A stretch of 6,844 nt of DNA, from contig JASHSR010000421.1 of NCBI GenBank assembly GCA_030038645.1, forward strand, positions 1-6,844. Reading direction: 5' to 3'. The DNA is from Gammaproteobacteria bacterium. Lineage in GTDB: Bacteria; Pseudomonadota; Gammaproteobacteria; Steroidobacterales; Steroidobacteraceae. Of this stretch, positions 1 through 6,053 are shown piece by piece (positions within the stretch are counted from its first letter, which is position 1; each line of letters starts with the position of its first letter). A program made the position numbers and the translations under genes. The notes beneath the pieces were generated by a model. That model searched no databases, was not told where the DNA came from, and saw nothing but the letters and a program-made list of their open reading frames with translations.

Positions 1-230
1 TCAAGGTCGGCAATGACTGTGTTGCGCGGATCGGCCGGATTGACTGCAACTGTGGCGCGGGCCTTAATGAGTATATAGCGTCCGACGTTGCCGAACGACC
101 TCCCACCGAGCGCATTCGGATCAACCGAGAGCACGTCGAACCGAGTGACCCGCGCCCTTACGGCTGCCGCCGCGACGAGCGCTAGGCACGTCACAGTCAT
201 CTCAAATACCCATCGGCGCTTCTTGCTCAT
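1..230 (-). CDS. Secreted alpha/beta hydrolase domain protein (Abhydrolase_10 type), N-terminal part only
   Basis: This is a partial gene running off the left edge: 76 codons from an ATG at 228-230 read leftwards with no stop. The N-terminus has a basic stretch (KKRR, residues 3-6), a hydrophobic core (about residues 13-24) and an AxA-like site near residues 24-26, so a Sec signal peptide is likely and the product should be exported. The mature start, from VTRFDVLS through GGRSFGNVG to RATVAVNPADPRNTVIADL (residues about 28-76), matches the N-terminal pattern I know from proteins annotated 'alpha/beta hydrolase domain-containing protein' (Abhydrolase_10). In these, a bulky RAT(I/V)AVDPADPRN segment precedes the catalytic fold. 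The nucleophile, acid and histidine lie outside the window, so activity and substrate cannot be judged. The Shine-Dalgarno signal is weak (CTGGA just before the ATG). It points away from the transporter genes and looks independent of them. Confidence 0.8.
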   Translation of the reverse strand, partial: MSKKRRWVFEMTVTCLALVAAAAVRARVTRFDVLSVDPNALGGRSFGNVGRYILIKARATVAVNPADPRNTVIADL

Positions 231-733
231 TCCAGATCTCACCCGATCGAAAACCGTACTTCGCACTCGTTTCTTCCTCTCGAGCCGCAAACCACATGTC
301 AGGGCTGCCTTTCGGACGCGAGCGGCCGAGATAGGGAAGCGACACGAGCGCGCTTAAAGCGTTGCCGTCCACTGCTCTTGTTTTGGCTCTGCGGTCAGCA
401 GTCTTCGGCCGGTCAACAGCTCTCGGACAGGCCAGTCTATGCGCCACATCAACAAGATTCACATACTGCACGCGATTACAGGCTCCTGAAGAGCGCACGG
501 CATTGCACTCCAAATTCGCGCAGAAGACTGTCAACTTTACGACAATACCGCCCGGCCTGATGACGGCAAACTGAGCGAGCGGGATCGATGAACTCGGCGG
601 CGAGAGGCGGTATGACGTATCTACATGCTGCTGCGGACACGACAAGTGTCAGGTGGATCGGGACACCACTATCGGCCTTACCGCGACGAGAGCCTCGCAA
701 TGCGGACAAGAAAGCGCGAGCGAGTCAGCACTC

Positions 734-752
734 TCGAGCGCAAACCGCTCGA
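734..752. repeat. Small hairpin, perfect 7-bp stem
   Basis: TCGAGCG (734-740) and CGCTCGA (746-752) are perfect inverted arms around a 5-base CAAAC loop. On the plus strand it is followed by AAAA, so there is no U-run in either direction that would make it an intrinsic terminator. Its role is unknown and it may be chance in GC-rich DNA. Confidence 0.3.
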
Positions 753-925
753 AAACCAACTGCGAGCGCCGCAGAGCTCGGAAGTAATCGACGTTGGCGC
801 AGTTTGCGTCGGGACTTCTTGTGGCCTTCGGCGTGAGAGTGCTTTGTCGGTATGCTCTTGACGAGCATGTATCAGGGGCAAATCCTTAACCGCGAGTTTA
901 AACTCCCGGCCGTACTATTGAGCAC

Positions 926-956
926 TGCATAACTAATGTTCTATGTGATGCATAAC
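926..956. repeat. Direct repeat pair TGCATAAC
   Basis: TGCATAAC occurs at 926-933 and again at 949-956, with starts 23 bp apart, close to two helical turns. A shorter related copy, TCATAAC, lies at 1180-1186, just before the MFS start codon. The surrounding bases are more AT-rich than their neighbours. Same-face repeats of this kind can be activator or repressor half-sites, but no known regulator consensus is matched. Confidence 0.3.
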
Positions 957-1188
957 CGGCTTGGCGAAAGAAGGAGCGCAGCAGATCCTCCCCGTGCTGC
1001 ACGGAGTATGCGGGGCGGCGCACCAGCGGTGCCATGAGCAGGCCGGATTCGTCGAGCGGTTCACCGCTTTGCTCCAAATCGGCGAACGCGCCAGTCGCGC
1101 TGACGTAGGAGCTTGCCACTTCTTACCCGTCCTTGCGAACTTGGGCACAACCCTGCGTTCGGGTGAACAACATGAAGGTTCATAACAC

Positions 1189-2508
1189 ATGAATGATGCA
1201 AGGGGCGACGCCACTATCCGCTTGTCTGTCGAATTATCAGAAGGGACCCTTCTTGCTAGCGCATGCAGAAAGAATGCAAAACGGCTCGTCGCGATCCTTG
1301 CGATTGCGTACGTCGTCAATTACCTGGACCGCAACAGCATTGCGTATGCCGGGCTTACGATGAATAAGGCGCTCGGGTTGACGGCGGGTGAGTTTGGCTG
1401 GGCTGCCGGACTCACGACATTTAGCTATGCCTTATTGGAAATACCCAGCAATCTAATCATGCAAACGGCAGGAGCGCGTCTGTGGCTGAGCCGTATCATG
1501 ATCACGTGGGGAATTGCGGTCAGCGCGGGCGCCTTGGTAGTTGGACCGAAGAGCCTTTACGTCTCGAGGCTCGCCCTGGGCGCCGCCGAAGCCGGTTTCT
1601 TCCCCGGCGTTGTAATGTACCTATCCACTTGGTTTCCTTCTCGCTATCGCGCGCGCGTACTCGCCTGGTTCCTCCTGGCCATACCATTGTCATCGCTGAT
1701 TGGCGGCCCGTTCGCCGGCCTCCTTCTCGGAATAAGAAATTATCTAGGCTTTCAAGGCTGGCAGTGGATATTCTTGGCGGAGGGCGCTCCTGCTGTAGCG
1801 CTCGGTGTACTGGCGCTTTGGGTACTTGTCGACCACCCTCGCGACGCGAAATGGTTGACCTCCGAGGAACGGAATGTACTGCTGGGGGCTCTTAGCAGCG
1901 AACAGAGGGTCCACGTTCGACACAATTTTGCATCAGCGCTGAAGGACGTCCGTGTTCTTACGCTGACGTTAATCCAATTCGGCTTCACGCTCGGCGCTTA
2001 CGGCGTCGGCATCTGGCTACCGCTGATCCTGAAAGAGCACACGCTGACCAATTTACAGATCGGAATGCTCACGATGCCACCGTATCTTGCTGCCAGTGTT
2101 GGAATGTTATTGTGGGCGCGACGTACTGACCGTCGCGCTCGCCAGACTCTTGATCTTGCATCGGCCTGCTTGCTCGCGGCGGCAGGCCTAGTTGCTTCTG
2201 TCATGTGTTCCGGACTTGCGCCGCGCCTTATAGCTTTCACGATAGCGCTGATTGGTGTTTCATCAGCGCGAGCGATTTTCTGGACTATACCGTCCCGCTT
2301 CCTGGCTGGGAGCGCGGCCGCGGGCGGACTGGCGTTCATTAACTCGATTGGGACTCTCGGAGGATTCGTCGGTCCGTTTACGATGGGCTGGCTGAAGGAT
2401 CTGACCGGGTCATTCAACACCGGCCTAATGCTGATGGCGGTGGTTCTCATGATCTCCGCTGGCTTCGCGGCCTCGTTACGTGTCCTTGATTCGTTCCTTC
2501 GGGAGTGA
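1189..2508 (+). CDS. MFS transporter, anion:cation symporter (ACS) family
   Basis: A 439-residue inner-membrane secondary carrier, the normal length for a 12-helix MFS permease. ACS/phthalate-permease-type signatures are present in order. NYLDRNSIAYA (residues 44-54) ends helix 1. The helix 2-3 loop reads AGARLWLSRIMITWG (94-108), the ACS form of the MFS A-motif. Next come AAEAGFFPGVVMYLSTWFP in helix 4-5 and GWQWIFLAEG (190-199) in helix 6. A hydrophilic central loop (about 210-250, DHPRDAKWLTSEER) separates the two six-helix halves. Family members take up organic anions such as sugar acids, tartrate, phthalate or hydroxybenzoates with protons; the substrate here cannot be read from sequence. 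The start is supported by AAGG at 1175-1178, 10 bp before the ATG. The stop abuts or overlaps the next gene, a solute-binding protein, so they are very likely co-transcribed. About 25 hydrophilic residues precede helix 1. Confidence 0.9.
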   Translation: MNDARGDATIRLSVELSEGTLLASACRKNAKRLVAILAIAYVVNYLDRNSIAYAGLTMNKALGLTAGEFGWAAGLTTFSYALLEIPSNLIMQTAGARLWLSRIMITWGIAVSAGALVVGPKSLYVSRLALGAAEAGFFPGVVMYLSTWFPSRYRARVLAWFLLAIPLSSLIGGPFAGLLLGIRNYLGFQGWQWIFLAEGAPAVALGVLALWVLVDHPRDAKWLTSEERNVLLGALSSEQRVHVRHNFASALKDVRVLTLTLIQFGFTLGAYGVGIWLPLILKEHTLTNLQIGMLTMPPYLAASVGMLLWARRTDRRARQTLDLASACLLAAAGLVASVMCSGLAPRLIAFTIALIGVSSARAIFWTIPSRFLAGSAAAGGLAFINSIGTLGGFVGPFTMGWLKDLTGSFNTGLMLMAVVLMISAGFAASLRVLDSFLRE

Positions 2509-2510
2509 AA

Positions 2511-2516
2511 GGAAGG
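2511..2516 (+). promoter_or_regulatory. Ribosome-binding site deciding the binding-protein start
   Basis: GGAAGG lies 12 bases before the ATG at 2529, immediately after the MFS stop codon. The competing GTG at 2505 has only a GGGA directly against it, too close to act as a good Shine-Dalgarno. The ATG start also gives a cleaner signal peptide, beginning with a short basic n-region. Confidence 0.5.
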
Positions 2517-2528
2517 CCGAGACCACAC

Positions 2529-3353
2529 ATGGACGGTATCAAATTGCAAATTTGTACGTTAATGCTCGCGGCGCTGCCATTTGCGGCGTGCGCGTCCACG
2601 GCCTCTTTGGCTGTCGTCAGAAGAGAATTCGCCCCGACCGGAACCCTGAGGGTGGCGATCAACTACAACAACCCATTGCTGGCCAAGCGGGATGCTGCGA
2701 CCGGGGAACTCAGCGGACTTGCGGTGGATTTGGCTCGGGAGCTCGCTCGGCGGGTGGGCGTGCGGATCGAATTCATCCCGTATGATTCCGCCGGAAAGAT
2801 CACCGCCAGCGCCTTGGGAAACGTATGGGACATTGCGTTTCTAGCAATCGATCCGCTACGCGGCAAGAACATCGACTTCACGGCAGCCTACATTGATCTC
2901 GAGGGCACGTATATGGTGGCTGCCCACTCGCCGTTTCAGCGGATCGAAGACGTCGATCGCGAGGGAGTGCGGATCGCGGTCACAGCTGGTAGCGCGTACG
3001 ACCTGCTCTTGAGCCGTGAATTAAAGCACGCACAGATCGTACGCGCCGAAGATACTCCGAAGTCCATTGAGTTGATGCTGGAGCAGAAGCTCGCTGCGGT
3101 GGCCGCAGTCAGAACGGTGCTCGTCGCTGAAGCAAAGCGGGCGCCTGACTTACGCGTGCTCAGCGGCGGCTTTATGACCATTGCGCAGGCAGCCGGTGTA
3201 CCTAAGGGGCGGCCTGCTGCAGCACGTTACGTGGGCGAGTTCATCGAGGAGATGAAGTCCTCTGGCTTCATCGCCAGCGCGCTGAAGAGGTATGGCCACG
3301 GACCAGACGACGCGATTGTCGCTTCACCGGCGTCGGTAGTGCGGCAGAAGTAA
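2529..3353 (+). CDS. Periplasmic solute-binding protein, family 3 (SBP_bac_3)
   Basis: Type II periplasmic binding protein, 274 residues, full length for the family. An N-terminal signal (K5, hydrophobic core 8-20) precedes Cys21. FAAC at 18-21 is a loose lipobox, so the protein is either a lipoprotein or cleaved near ASLA at 25-28. Lobe I starts with GTLRVAINYNN (38-48), then GELSGLAVDLARELARRVG (59-77) and DPLRGKNIDFTAAY (108-121). R111 sits where amino-acid binders keep the arginine that holds the ligand carboxylate. In lobe II, IAVTAGSAYD (149-158) is the usual hinge-side loop, but the common xVDAxxxD strand is replaced by KLAAVAAVR (187-195), with no acidic residue. I infer a carboxylate ligand lacking an alpha-amino group. 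An ATG at 2529 with GGAAGG at 2511-2516 is preferred; a GTG at 2505 overlapping the MFS stop would add 8 residues. No ABC permease or ATPase is adjacent; the partner seems to be the upstream MFS carrier. Confidence 0.85.
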   Translation: MDGIKLQICTLMLAALPFAACASTASLAVVRREFAPTGTLRVAINYNNPLLAKRDAATGELSGLAVDLARELARRVGVRIEFIPYDSAGKITASALGNVWDIAFLAIDPLRGKNIDFTAAYIDLEGTYMVAAHSPFQRIEDVDREGVRIAVTAGSAYDLLLSRELKHAQIVRAEDTPKSIELMLEQKLAAVAAVRTVLVAEAKRAPDLRVLSGGFMTIAQAAGVPKGRPAAARYVGEFIEEMKSSGFIASALKRYGHGPDDAIVASPASVVRQK

Positions 3354-3367
3354 CAGCGAGGGCGAGG

Positions 3368-3451
3368 TGGACCCGCCCTCTTCCGGCCGACCGCACCCAA
3401 CGATCTTGGTGTGCCGACTACAAGGGCGAGTTCATGCTCGCCGATCGCCGC
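3368..3451 (+). pseudogene. IS481-type transposase fragment (integrase core start)
   Basis: The frame whose codons begin at 3368 reads WTRPLP, then WCADYKGEFMLADRR (3407-3451). The WCADYKGEF block is the start of the DDE integrase core of IS481-family transposases; the Asp at 3416-3418 would be the first catalytic acid. In intact members this block continues with an RYCYPLTVTD-like strand, but here the sequence departs right after LADRR. The upstream N-terminal HTH and the two remaining acidic residues are missing and no terminal inverted repeats are evident, so only about 28 codons survive. It sits between the binding-protein stop and the O-methyltransferase and marks an old insertion or recombination event. 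The assignment rests on recognising this motif by eye. Confidence 0.65.
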
Positions 3452-3624
3452 AGTGCGATCGCGCTCCGCGACGAGTCGTACCACGAAGATTTCACGGCTT
3501 CGGAAATATGGGCGTCCGGCGCACGCCGGCACCTCTCCACGACCCATTCACTCAATGGCTTGCTGGCGGCGTCGAGACGTGGCACAACACGCTGACTTAT
3601 CGCGAGCTGGTGCGGGAGCTCTGA
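3452..3624 (+). pseudogene. Possible frameshifted coding remnant, unrecognised
   Basis: After the transposase motif the same frame stays open (SAIALRDESYHEDFTASE) with G/C-ending codons. Around 3490-3520 the coding look moves to the next frame, which reads PLHDPFTQWLAGGVETW and TYRELVREL and then stops at TGA 3622-3624. Both halves have codon choice like real genes, suggesting one broken gene or two joined fragments. I recognise no family in either half and there is no credible start codon with a ribosome-binding site. It may equally be non-coding sequence that looks coding because of GC bias. Confidence 0.3.
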
Positions 3625-3663
3625 TATGGTGCGTTCGCCCGCGACGAGGGGGAGGCGGAACGT

Positions 3664-4677
3664 ATGGCACAACCAGAAACCGAGCGGCTCAGTGCGATCA
3701 TTGTCGGTGCTCTTCTTACTCGCGCCCTGTGCACCGTCGCCGACCTCCGAGTTGCCGACCACATCGAGCCGGGCTCGCCGAAATCCACGACGGACCTCGC
3801 GAAGGCAGCGGGAGCCGATGAGCGATCGCTCTACCGAACTCTGCGGTGTCTCGCAAGCCACGGCGTGTTCCGGGAGACGACGACCGGCGAGTTCGATCAC
3901 TCCGCACTGTCGAGCGTGCTCCGCAGTCACGCCACGGGCTCGTTTCACGCAGGCGCGCAAGTGCTCCATCTCGTCTTTGCGGGAGTCGACGGTCTCGATC
4001 ATGTCGTACGCACGGGAGAGCCGGGATTCGTCAAAGTATACGGGAAGCCGGTCTTCGACTACATGATGGAACACCCGGAGCTCGCCGCGGCCTTCGACTC
4101 CGGAATGACGTGCTTCCATGGCTTCGAGACCGAAGCGATGCTCGAGGCGTACGACTTCGGTGCGGTCGAAGTTTTGGCCGACATCGGCGGGGGCAACGGA
4201 TCGCTCATCAGCGCGGTATTGCAGCGCTATCCGAAGATGCGCGGATTGCTGTTCGATCTCGGCCATGTGACGGCGCGGGCGAAGGAGTTGCTCGAGCGGA
4301 ACGTCGTCGCGGAGCGCTGCCGGGTGATCGAGGGGAGCTTCTTTGACGTCGTGCCGCCCGGGGCGGACGCCTATCTGATGCGGCACATTCTGCACGACTG
4401 GACGGACGAGCAGTGCGTTGAGATCCTGCGTCATTGCCGCAGCGCCGTGCCCGGGCATGGAAGGCTCATCATCGTGGAGTGTGTCGTTCCGGCGGGGAAC
4501 GACCCCTCCCTTTCCAAGGACTTCGATCTGCTGATGATGACCTTCTCCGGCGGTGTGGAGCGGACGGAATCCGAGTTCCGCGCGCTCTTTAGGCAAGGAG
4601 GCTTCGACCTAGCGTCCATCGCGCCGACCTCCACGATGGTGAGCGTGCTCGAGGCAAGGCCGCGCAAGACGAGATGA
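3664..4677 (+). CDS. SAM-dependent O-methyltransferase (Methyltransf_2 family)
   Basis: A 337-residue cytosolic class I methyltransferase with the two-domain layout of plant and bacterial small-molecule O-methyltransferases (TcmN/CrtF/hydroxyneurosporene type). Residues about 10-90 form a winged-helix dimerisation domain (DLAKAAGADERSLYRTLRCLASHGVF, recalling ArsR-like folds). The Rossmann domain opens with the SAM-binding glycine loop DIGGGNG (173-179), and FDLGHV (about 198-203) ends strand 2. RHILHDWTDEQ (about 240-250) carries the conserved LHDW, whose His244 matches the general base that deprotonates the acceptor hydroxyl in the family. LIIVECVVP and the C-terminal FRALFRQGGFDLASI complete the fold. 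Length and motifs are intact, so it should be active on a phenol, polyketide or similar hydroxyl; the substrate is unknown. GGAGG at 3651-3655, 8 bp before the ATG, fixes the start. No biosynthetic partner gene is adjacent. Confidence 0.9.
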   Translation: MAQPETERLSAIIVGALLTRALCTVADLRVADHIEPGSPKSTTDLAKAAGADERSLYRTLRCLASHGVFRETTTGEFDHSALSSVLRSHATGSFHAGAQVLHLVFAGVDGLDHVVRTGEPGFVKVYGKPVFDYMMEHPELAAAFDSGMTCFHGFETEAMLEAYDFGAVEVLADIGGGNGSLISAVLQRYPKMRGLLFDLGHVTARAKELLERNVVAERCRVIEGSFFDVVPPGADAYLMRHILHDWTDEQCVEILRHCRSAVPGHGRLIIVECVVPAGNDPSLSKDFDLLMMTFSGGVERTESEFRALFRQGGFDLASIAPTSTMVSVLEARPRKTR

Positions 4678-4681
4678 TCCG

Positions 4682-4708
4682 TCGCCGATGCGTTGAGACG
4701 CCCGGCGA
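4682..4708. repeat. Imperfect hairpin after the methyltransferase gene
   Basis: TCGCCG (4682-4687) pairs with CGGCGA (4703-4708), and inside it CGT (4691-4693) pairs with ACG (4698-4700). It starts 5 bp after the methyltransferase stop, where a terminator would be expected, but there is no T-tract after it. It is therefore only a weak terminator candidate, or a 3'-end stabilising stem. Confidence 0.3.
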
Positions 4709-4720
4709 TGAGAGCAACGC

Positions 4721-4749
4721 TTGACTGTTCACGCTATGTGTATTAGTAT
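4721..4749 (+). promoter_or_regulatory. Sigma-70-type promoter of the GntR/ABC operon
   Basis: TTGACT (4721-4726, 5 of 6 to TTGACA) and TAGTAT (4744-4749, 4 of 6 to TATAAT) are separated by exactly 17 bp. Transcription would start near 4755-4758, only about 7-10 bases before the ATG at 4765, leaving no room for a normal ribosome-binding site. The -10 element lies within the inverted repeat at 4735-4762. Confidence 0.65.
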
Positions 4750-4762
4750 ATCAATACACATA
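4735..4762. promoter_or_regulatory. Palindromic operator, likely GntR/YtrA-type autoregulatory site
   Basis: TATGTGTATT (4735-4744) and AATACACATA (4753-4762) are perfect 10-bp inverted arms around an 8-bp AT-rich centre. The site covers the -10 element and the predicted start point and ends 2 bp before the repressor's ATG, so bound protein would block RNA polymerase. GntR-family dimers bind such inverted repeats, and YtrA-subfamily genes commonly repress their own operon. That the neighbouring gene's product is the binder is an inference from position. Confidence 0.7.
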
Positions 4763-4764
4763 AG

Positions 4765-5154
4765 ATGAACGCCGACCGATTCACGATACTGCCGGGCGCG
4801 GCCGAGCCGATCTATCAGCAGATCGGCTCTCAGCTGCGCCGCCTGATCGCAAGCGGTCAGTTGCCTGCAGGTGAGGTACTCCCTTCCGTTCGCGATGTGG
4901 CCGTTCAGCATGCCATCAATCCCATGACGGTTTCGCGCGCCTACTGCCAGTTGGAGGGGGAGGGTCTGCTCACACGACTGCGGGGCAAAGGCATGGTTGT
5001 GGCCCAGGTCGCGCGCGTCACTTTATCTCCGGAGCAGCGGCTCGCACGCCTGCAGCCCCGGCTTGCGGACATCGCTCGCCAGGCCCGCGAGCTCGATCTG
5101 CCCGCACGCCTCGTCGTGCAGCGCCTGAGGTCACTCCTGGAGGACTCCGAATGA
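4765..5154 (+). CDS. GntR-family transcriptional regulator, YtrA subfamily
   Basis: A 129-residue DNA-binding protein, the short length typical of YtrA-type GntR regulators, which lack a large effector domain. Residues about 14-82 are the winged helix: PIYQQIGSQLRRLIASGQL (15-33), then PAGEVLPSVRDVA (helix 2), INPMTVSRAYCQLEGEGLL (recognition helix) and the wing RLRGKGMVV. Residues about 88-127 are two amphipathic helices (SPEQRLARLQPRLADIARQARELD and LVVQRLRSLLED) that serve dimerisation in this subfamily. It heads an operon with an ABC ATPase and a membrane protein; its stop overlaps the ATPase start (ATGA). YtrA-type regulators usually repress their own ABC operon and release it under cell-envelope or antibiotic stress. 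A palindrome over the promoter directly upstream supports autorepression. The leader appears to be under about 10 bases, so translation may begin nearly leaderless. Confidence 0.9.
   Translation: MNADRFTILPGAAEPIYQQIGSQLRRLIASGQLPAGEVLPSVRDVAVQHAINPMTVSRAYCQLEGEGLLTRLRGKGMVVAQVARVTLSPEQRLARLQPRLADIARQARELDLPARLVVQRLRSLLEDSE
5139..5143 (+). promoter_or_regulatory. Ribosome-binding site for the ABC ATPase
   Basis: GGAGG inside the 3' end of the GntR gene lies 7 bp before the ATG at 5151. It fixes that start over the in-frame ATG at 5175 (Met9). In contrast to the operon's first gene, this one has a strong conventional site. Confidence 0.6.
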
Positions 5155-6053
5155 GTGCCGTCGTACATACCGGGATGTCATCCGACGACTATATCTGCGG
5201 CGATCGGATCACGAAGCACTACGCGGGCCAAGCGGTGCTCAGGGACGTGTCCCTCAGCGTCGCGCCCGGCACCGTGCTCGGTCTGATCGGCCGCAATGGC
5301 GCCGGCAAGACGACGCTCATCCGCATTCTGCTCGGACTCGAGCAGCCGAGTCGTGGTCGCGCCTTCGCTTTCGGCCAGCCGTCGCTCGGCTTGACCGATG
5401 CGGCAAAGCAGCGCATCGGCTACGTAGCGCAGCATCCGGATGCGTTCGCCTGGATGCACGTCAGCGACATGCTCGAGTTCGTGGGCCGCCAGTACCCGCG
5501 CTGGGACGGCAAGTTCGCGGAGCTCTCGCTCGCACGCTGGAAGATCCCCCCGGAACGGCGGCTCGCGAGCCTCTCGCCCGGCGAGCGGCAACGCGTTGCG
5601 CTCATTCGAGCTCTCGCGGTCAACCCGGATCTTCTGGTGCTCGACGAGCCGGCCGCGGCGCTCGACCCGGTTGCGCGCCGCGATCTCCTCCGCGAGATCG
5701 TCGCGCGCGCCGCCGAAAGCGGAACGACCGTATTTTTCTCGACGCACATCGTCTCGGATCTAGAGCGTGTCGCCTCACGCGTCGTGTTCCTGCACGACCA
5801 TCGTATCGTCGTCGATGCCGTGCTCGACGACCTCGCCGAGACGCATGCGCGCCTCAGCGTGCCCGCCGGGTCGGCAGCCCTTCCTGCGAGCCGGATTCCG
5901 GGTGAGGTCTCGCGGCGCCCCCAGCCCGACGGCTCCATCACGCTGGTGATTGCACGCAGCCGCGGGGCGGACTGGCCCGGGATTGTCACTGCGCCTGGGG
6001 CACGCCTCGATGCGCTCAACCTTGAGGATCTGTTCATCGAGGTCGCGCGGTGA
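5151..6053 (+). CDS. ABC transporter ATP-binding protein
   Basis: A 300-residue cytosolic nucleotide-binding subunit that powers transport through the membrane protein encoded next. All ATPase motifs are present in order: Walker A GRNGAGKT (47-54), Q-loop Gln94 in YVAQHP, signature LSPGE (141-145, in place of LSGGQ), Walker B LLVLDE (161-166), D-loop AALD (169-172) and H-loop His199 in STHIVSDLE. About 85 residues after the ATPase core (about 215-300) form a C-terminal extension of the sort found in ABC-2/YtrB-like exporter ATPases. The gene overlaps the GntR stop by 4 bp (ATGA), and its own stop overlaps the next start (TGATG), so it is translationally coupled on both sides. The pairing with a YtrA regulator suggests an exporter or envelope-stress role rather than nutrient import, but the substrate is not evident. 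Confidence 0.92.
   Translation: MSAVVHTGMSSDDYICGDRITKHYAGQAVLRDVSLSVAPGTVLGLIGRNGAGKTTLIRILLGLEQPSRGRAFAFGQPSLGLTDAAKQRIGYVAQHPDAFAWMHVSDMLEFVGRQYPRWDGKFAELSLARWKIPPERRLASLSPGERQRVALIRALAVNPDLLVLDEPAAALDPVARRDLLREIVARAAESGTTVFFSTHIVSDLERVASRVVFLHDHRIVVDAVLDDLAETHARLSVPAGSAALPASRIPGEVSRRPQPDGSITLVIARSRGADWPGIVTAPGARLDALNLEDLFIEVAR

Larger units (their letters stand above)
231..1188. other. Long stretch without a convincing gene
   Basis: About 960 bp between the leftward hydrolase gene and the rightward MFS gene. Open frames exist on both strands (for example 202-645 and 933-1319 on minus, 588-836 on plus), but their translations show no domain, no ordered hydrophobic pattern and no good ribosome-binding site, and several overlap real gene starts. 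Visible structure is limited to two TGCATAAC repeats (926-956), a 7-bp-stem hairpin (734-752) and a weakly regulator-like minus-strand frame (898-1119). It presumably holds the promoters for both flanking genes. It may also contain decayed coding sequence, since it is long for a bacterial intergenic region. Confidence 0.6.

Noticed and set aside
202..645. A 147-codon minus-strand open frame between the hydrolase gene and the upstream gap
   Set aside because: It overlaps the start of the hydrolase gene in another frame, shows no domain or ordered hydrophobicity, and lacks a ribosome-binding site.
734..752. Hairpin as an intrinsic terminator
   Set aside because: The stem is followed by A on the plus strand and there is no U-run downstream on either strand.
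231..1188. tRNA, small RNA or CRISPR array in the long gap
   Set aside because: I found no cloverleaf, no regularly spaced repeats and no convincing promoter-terminator pair.
3418..4596. A 392-codon minus-strand open frame opposite the methyltransferase gene
   Set aside because: It is the antisense shadow of a clearly real gene with GC-rich third positions; its translation is low-complexity and His/Arg-rich with no motifs.
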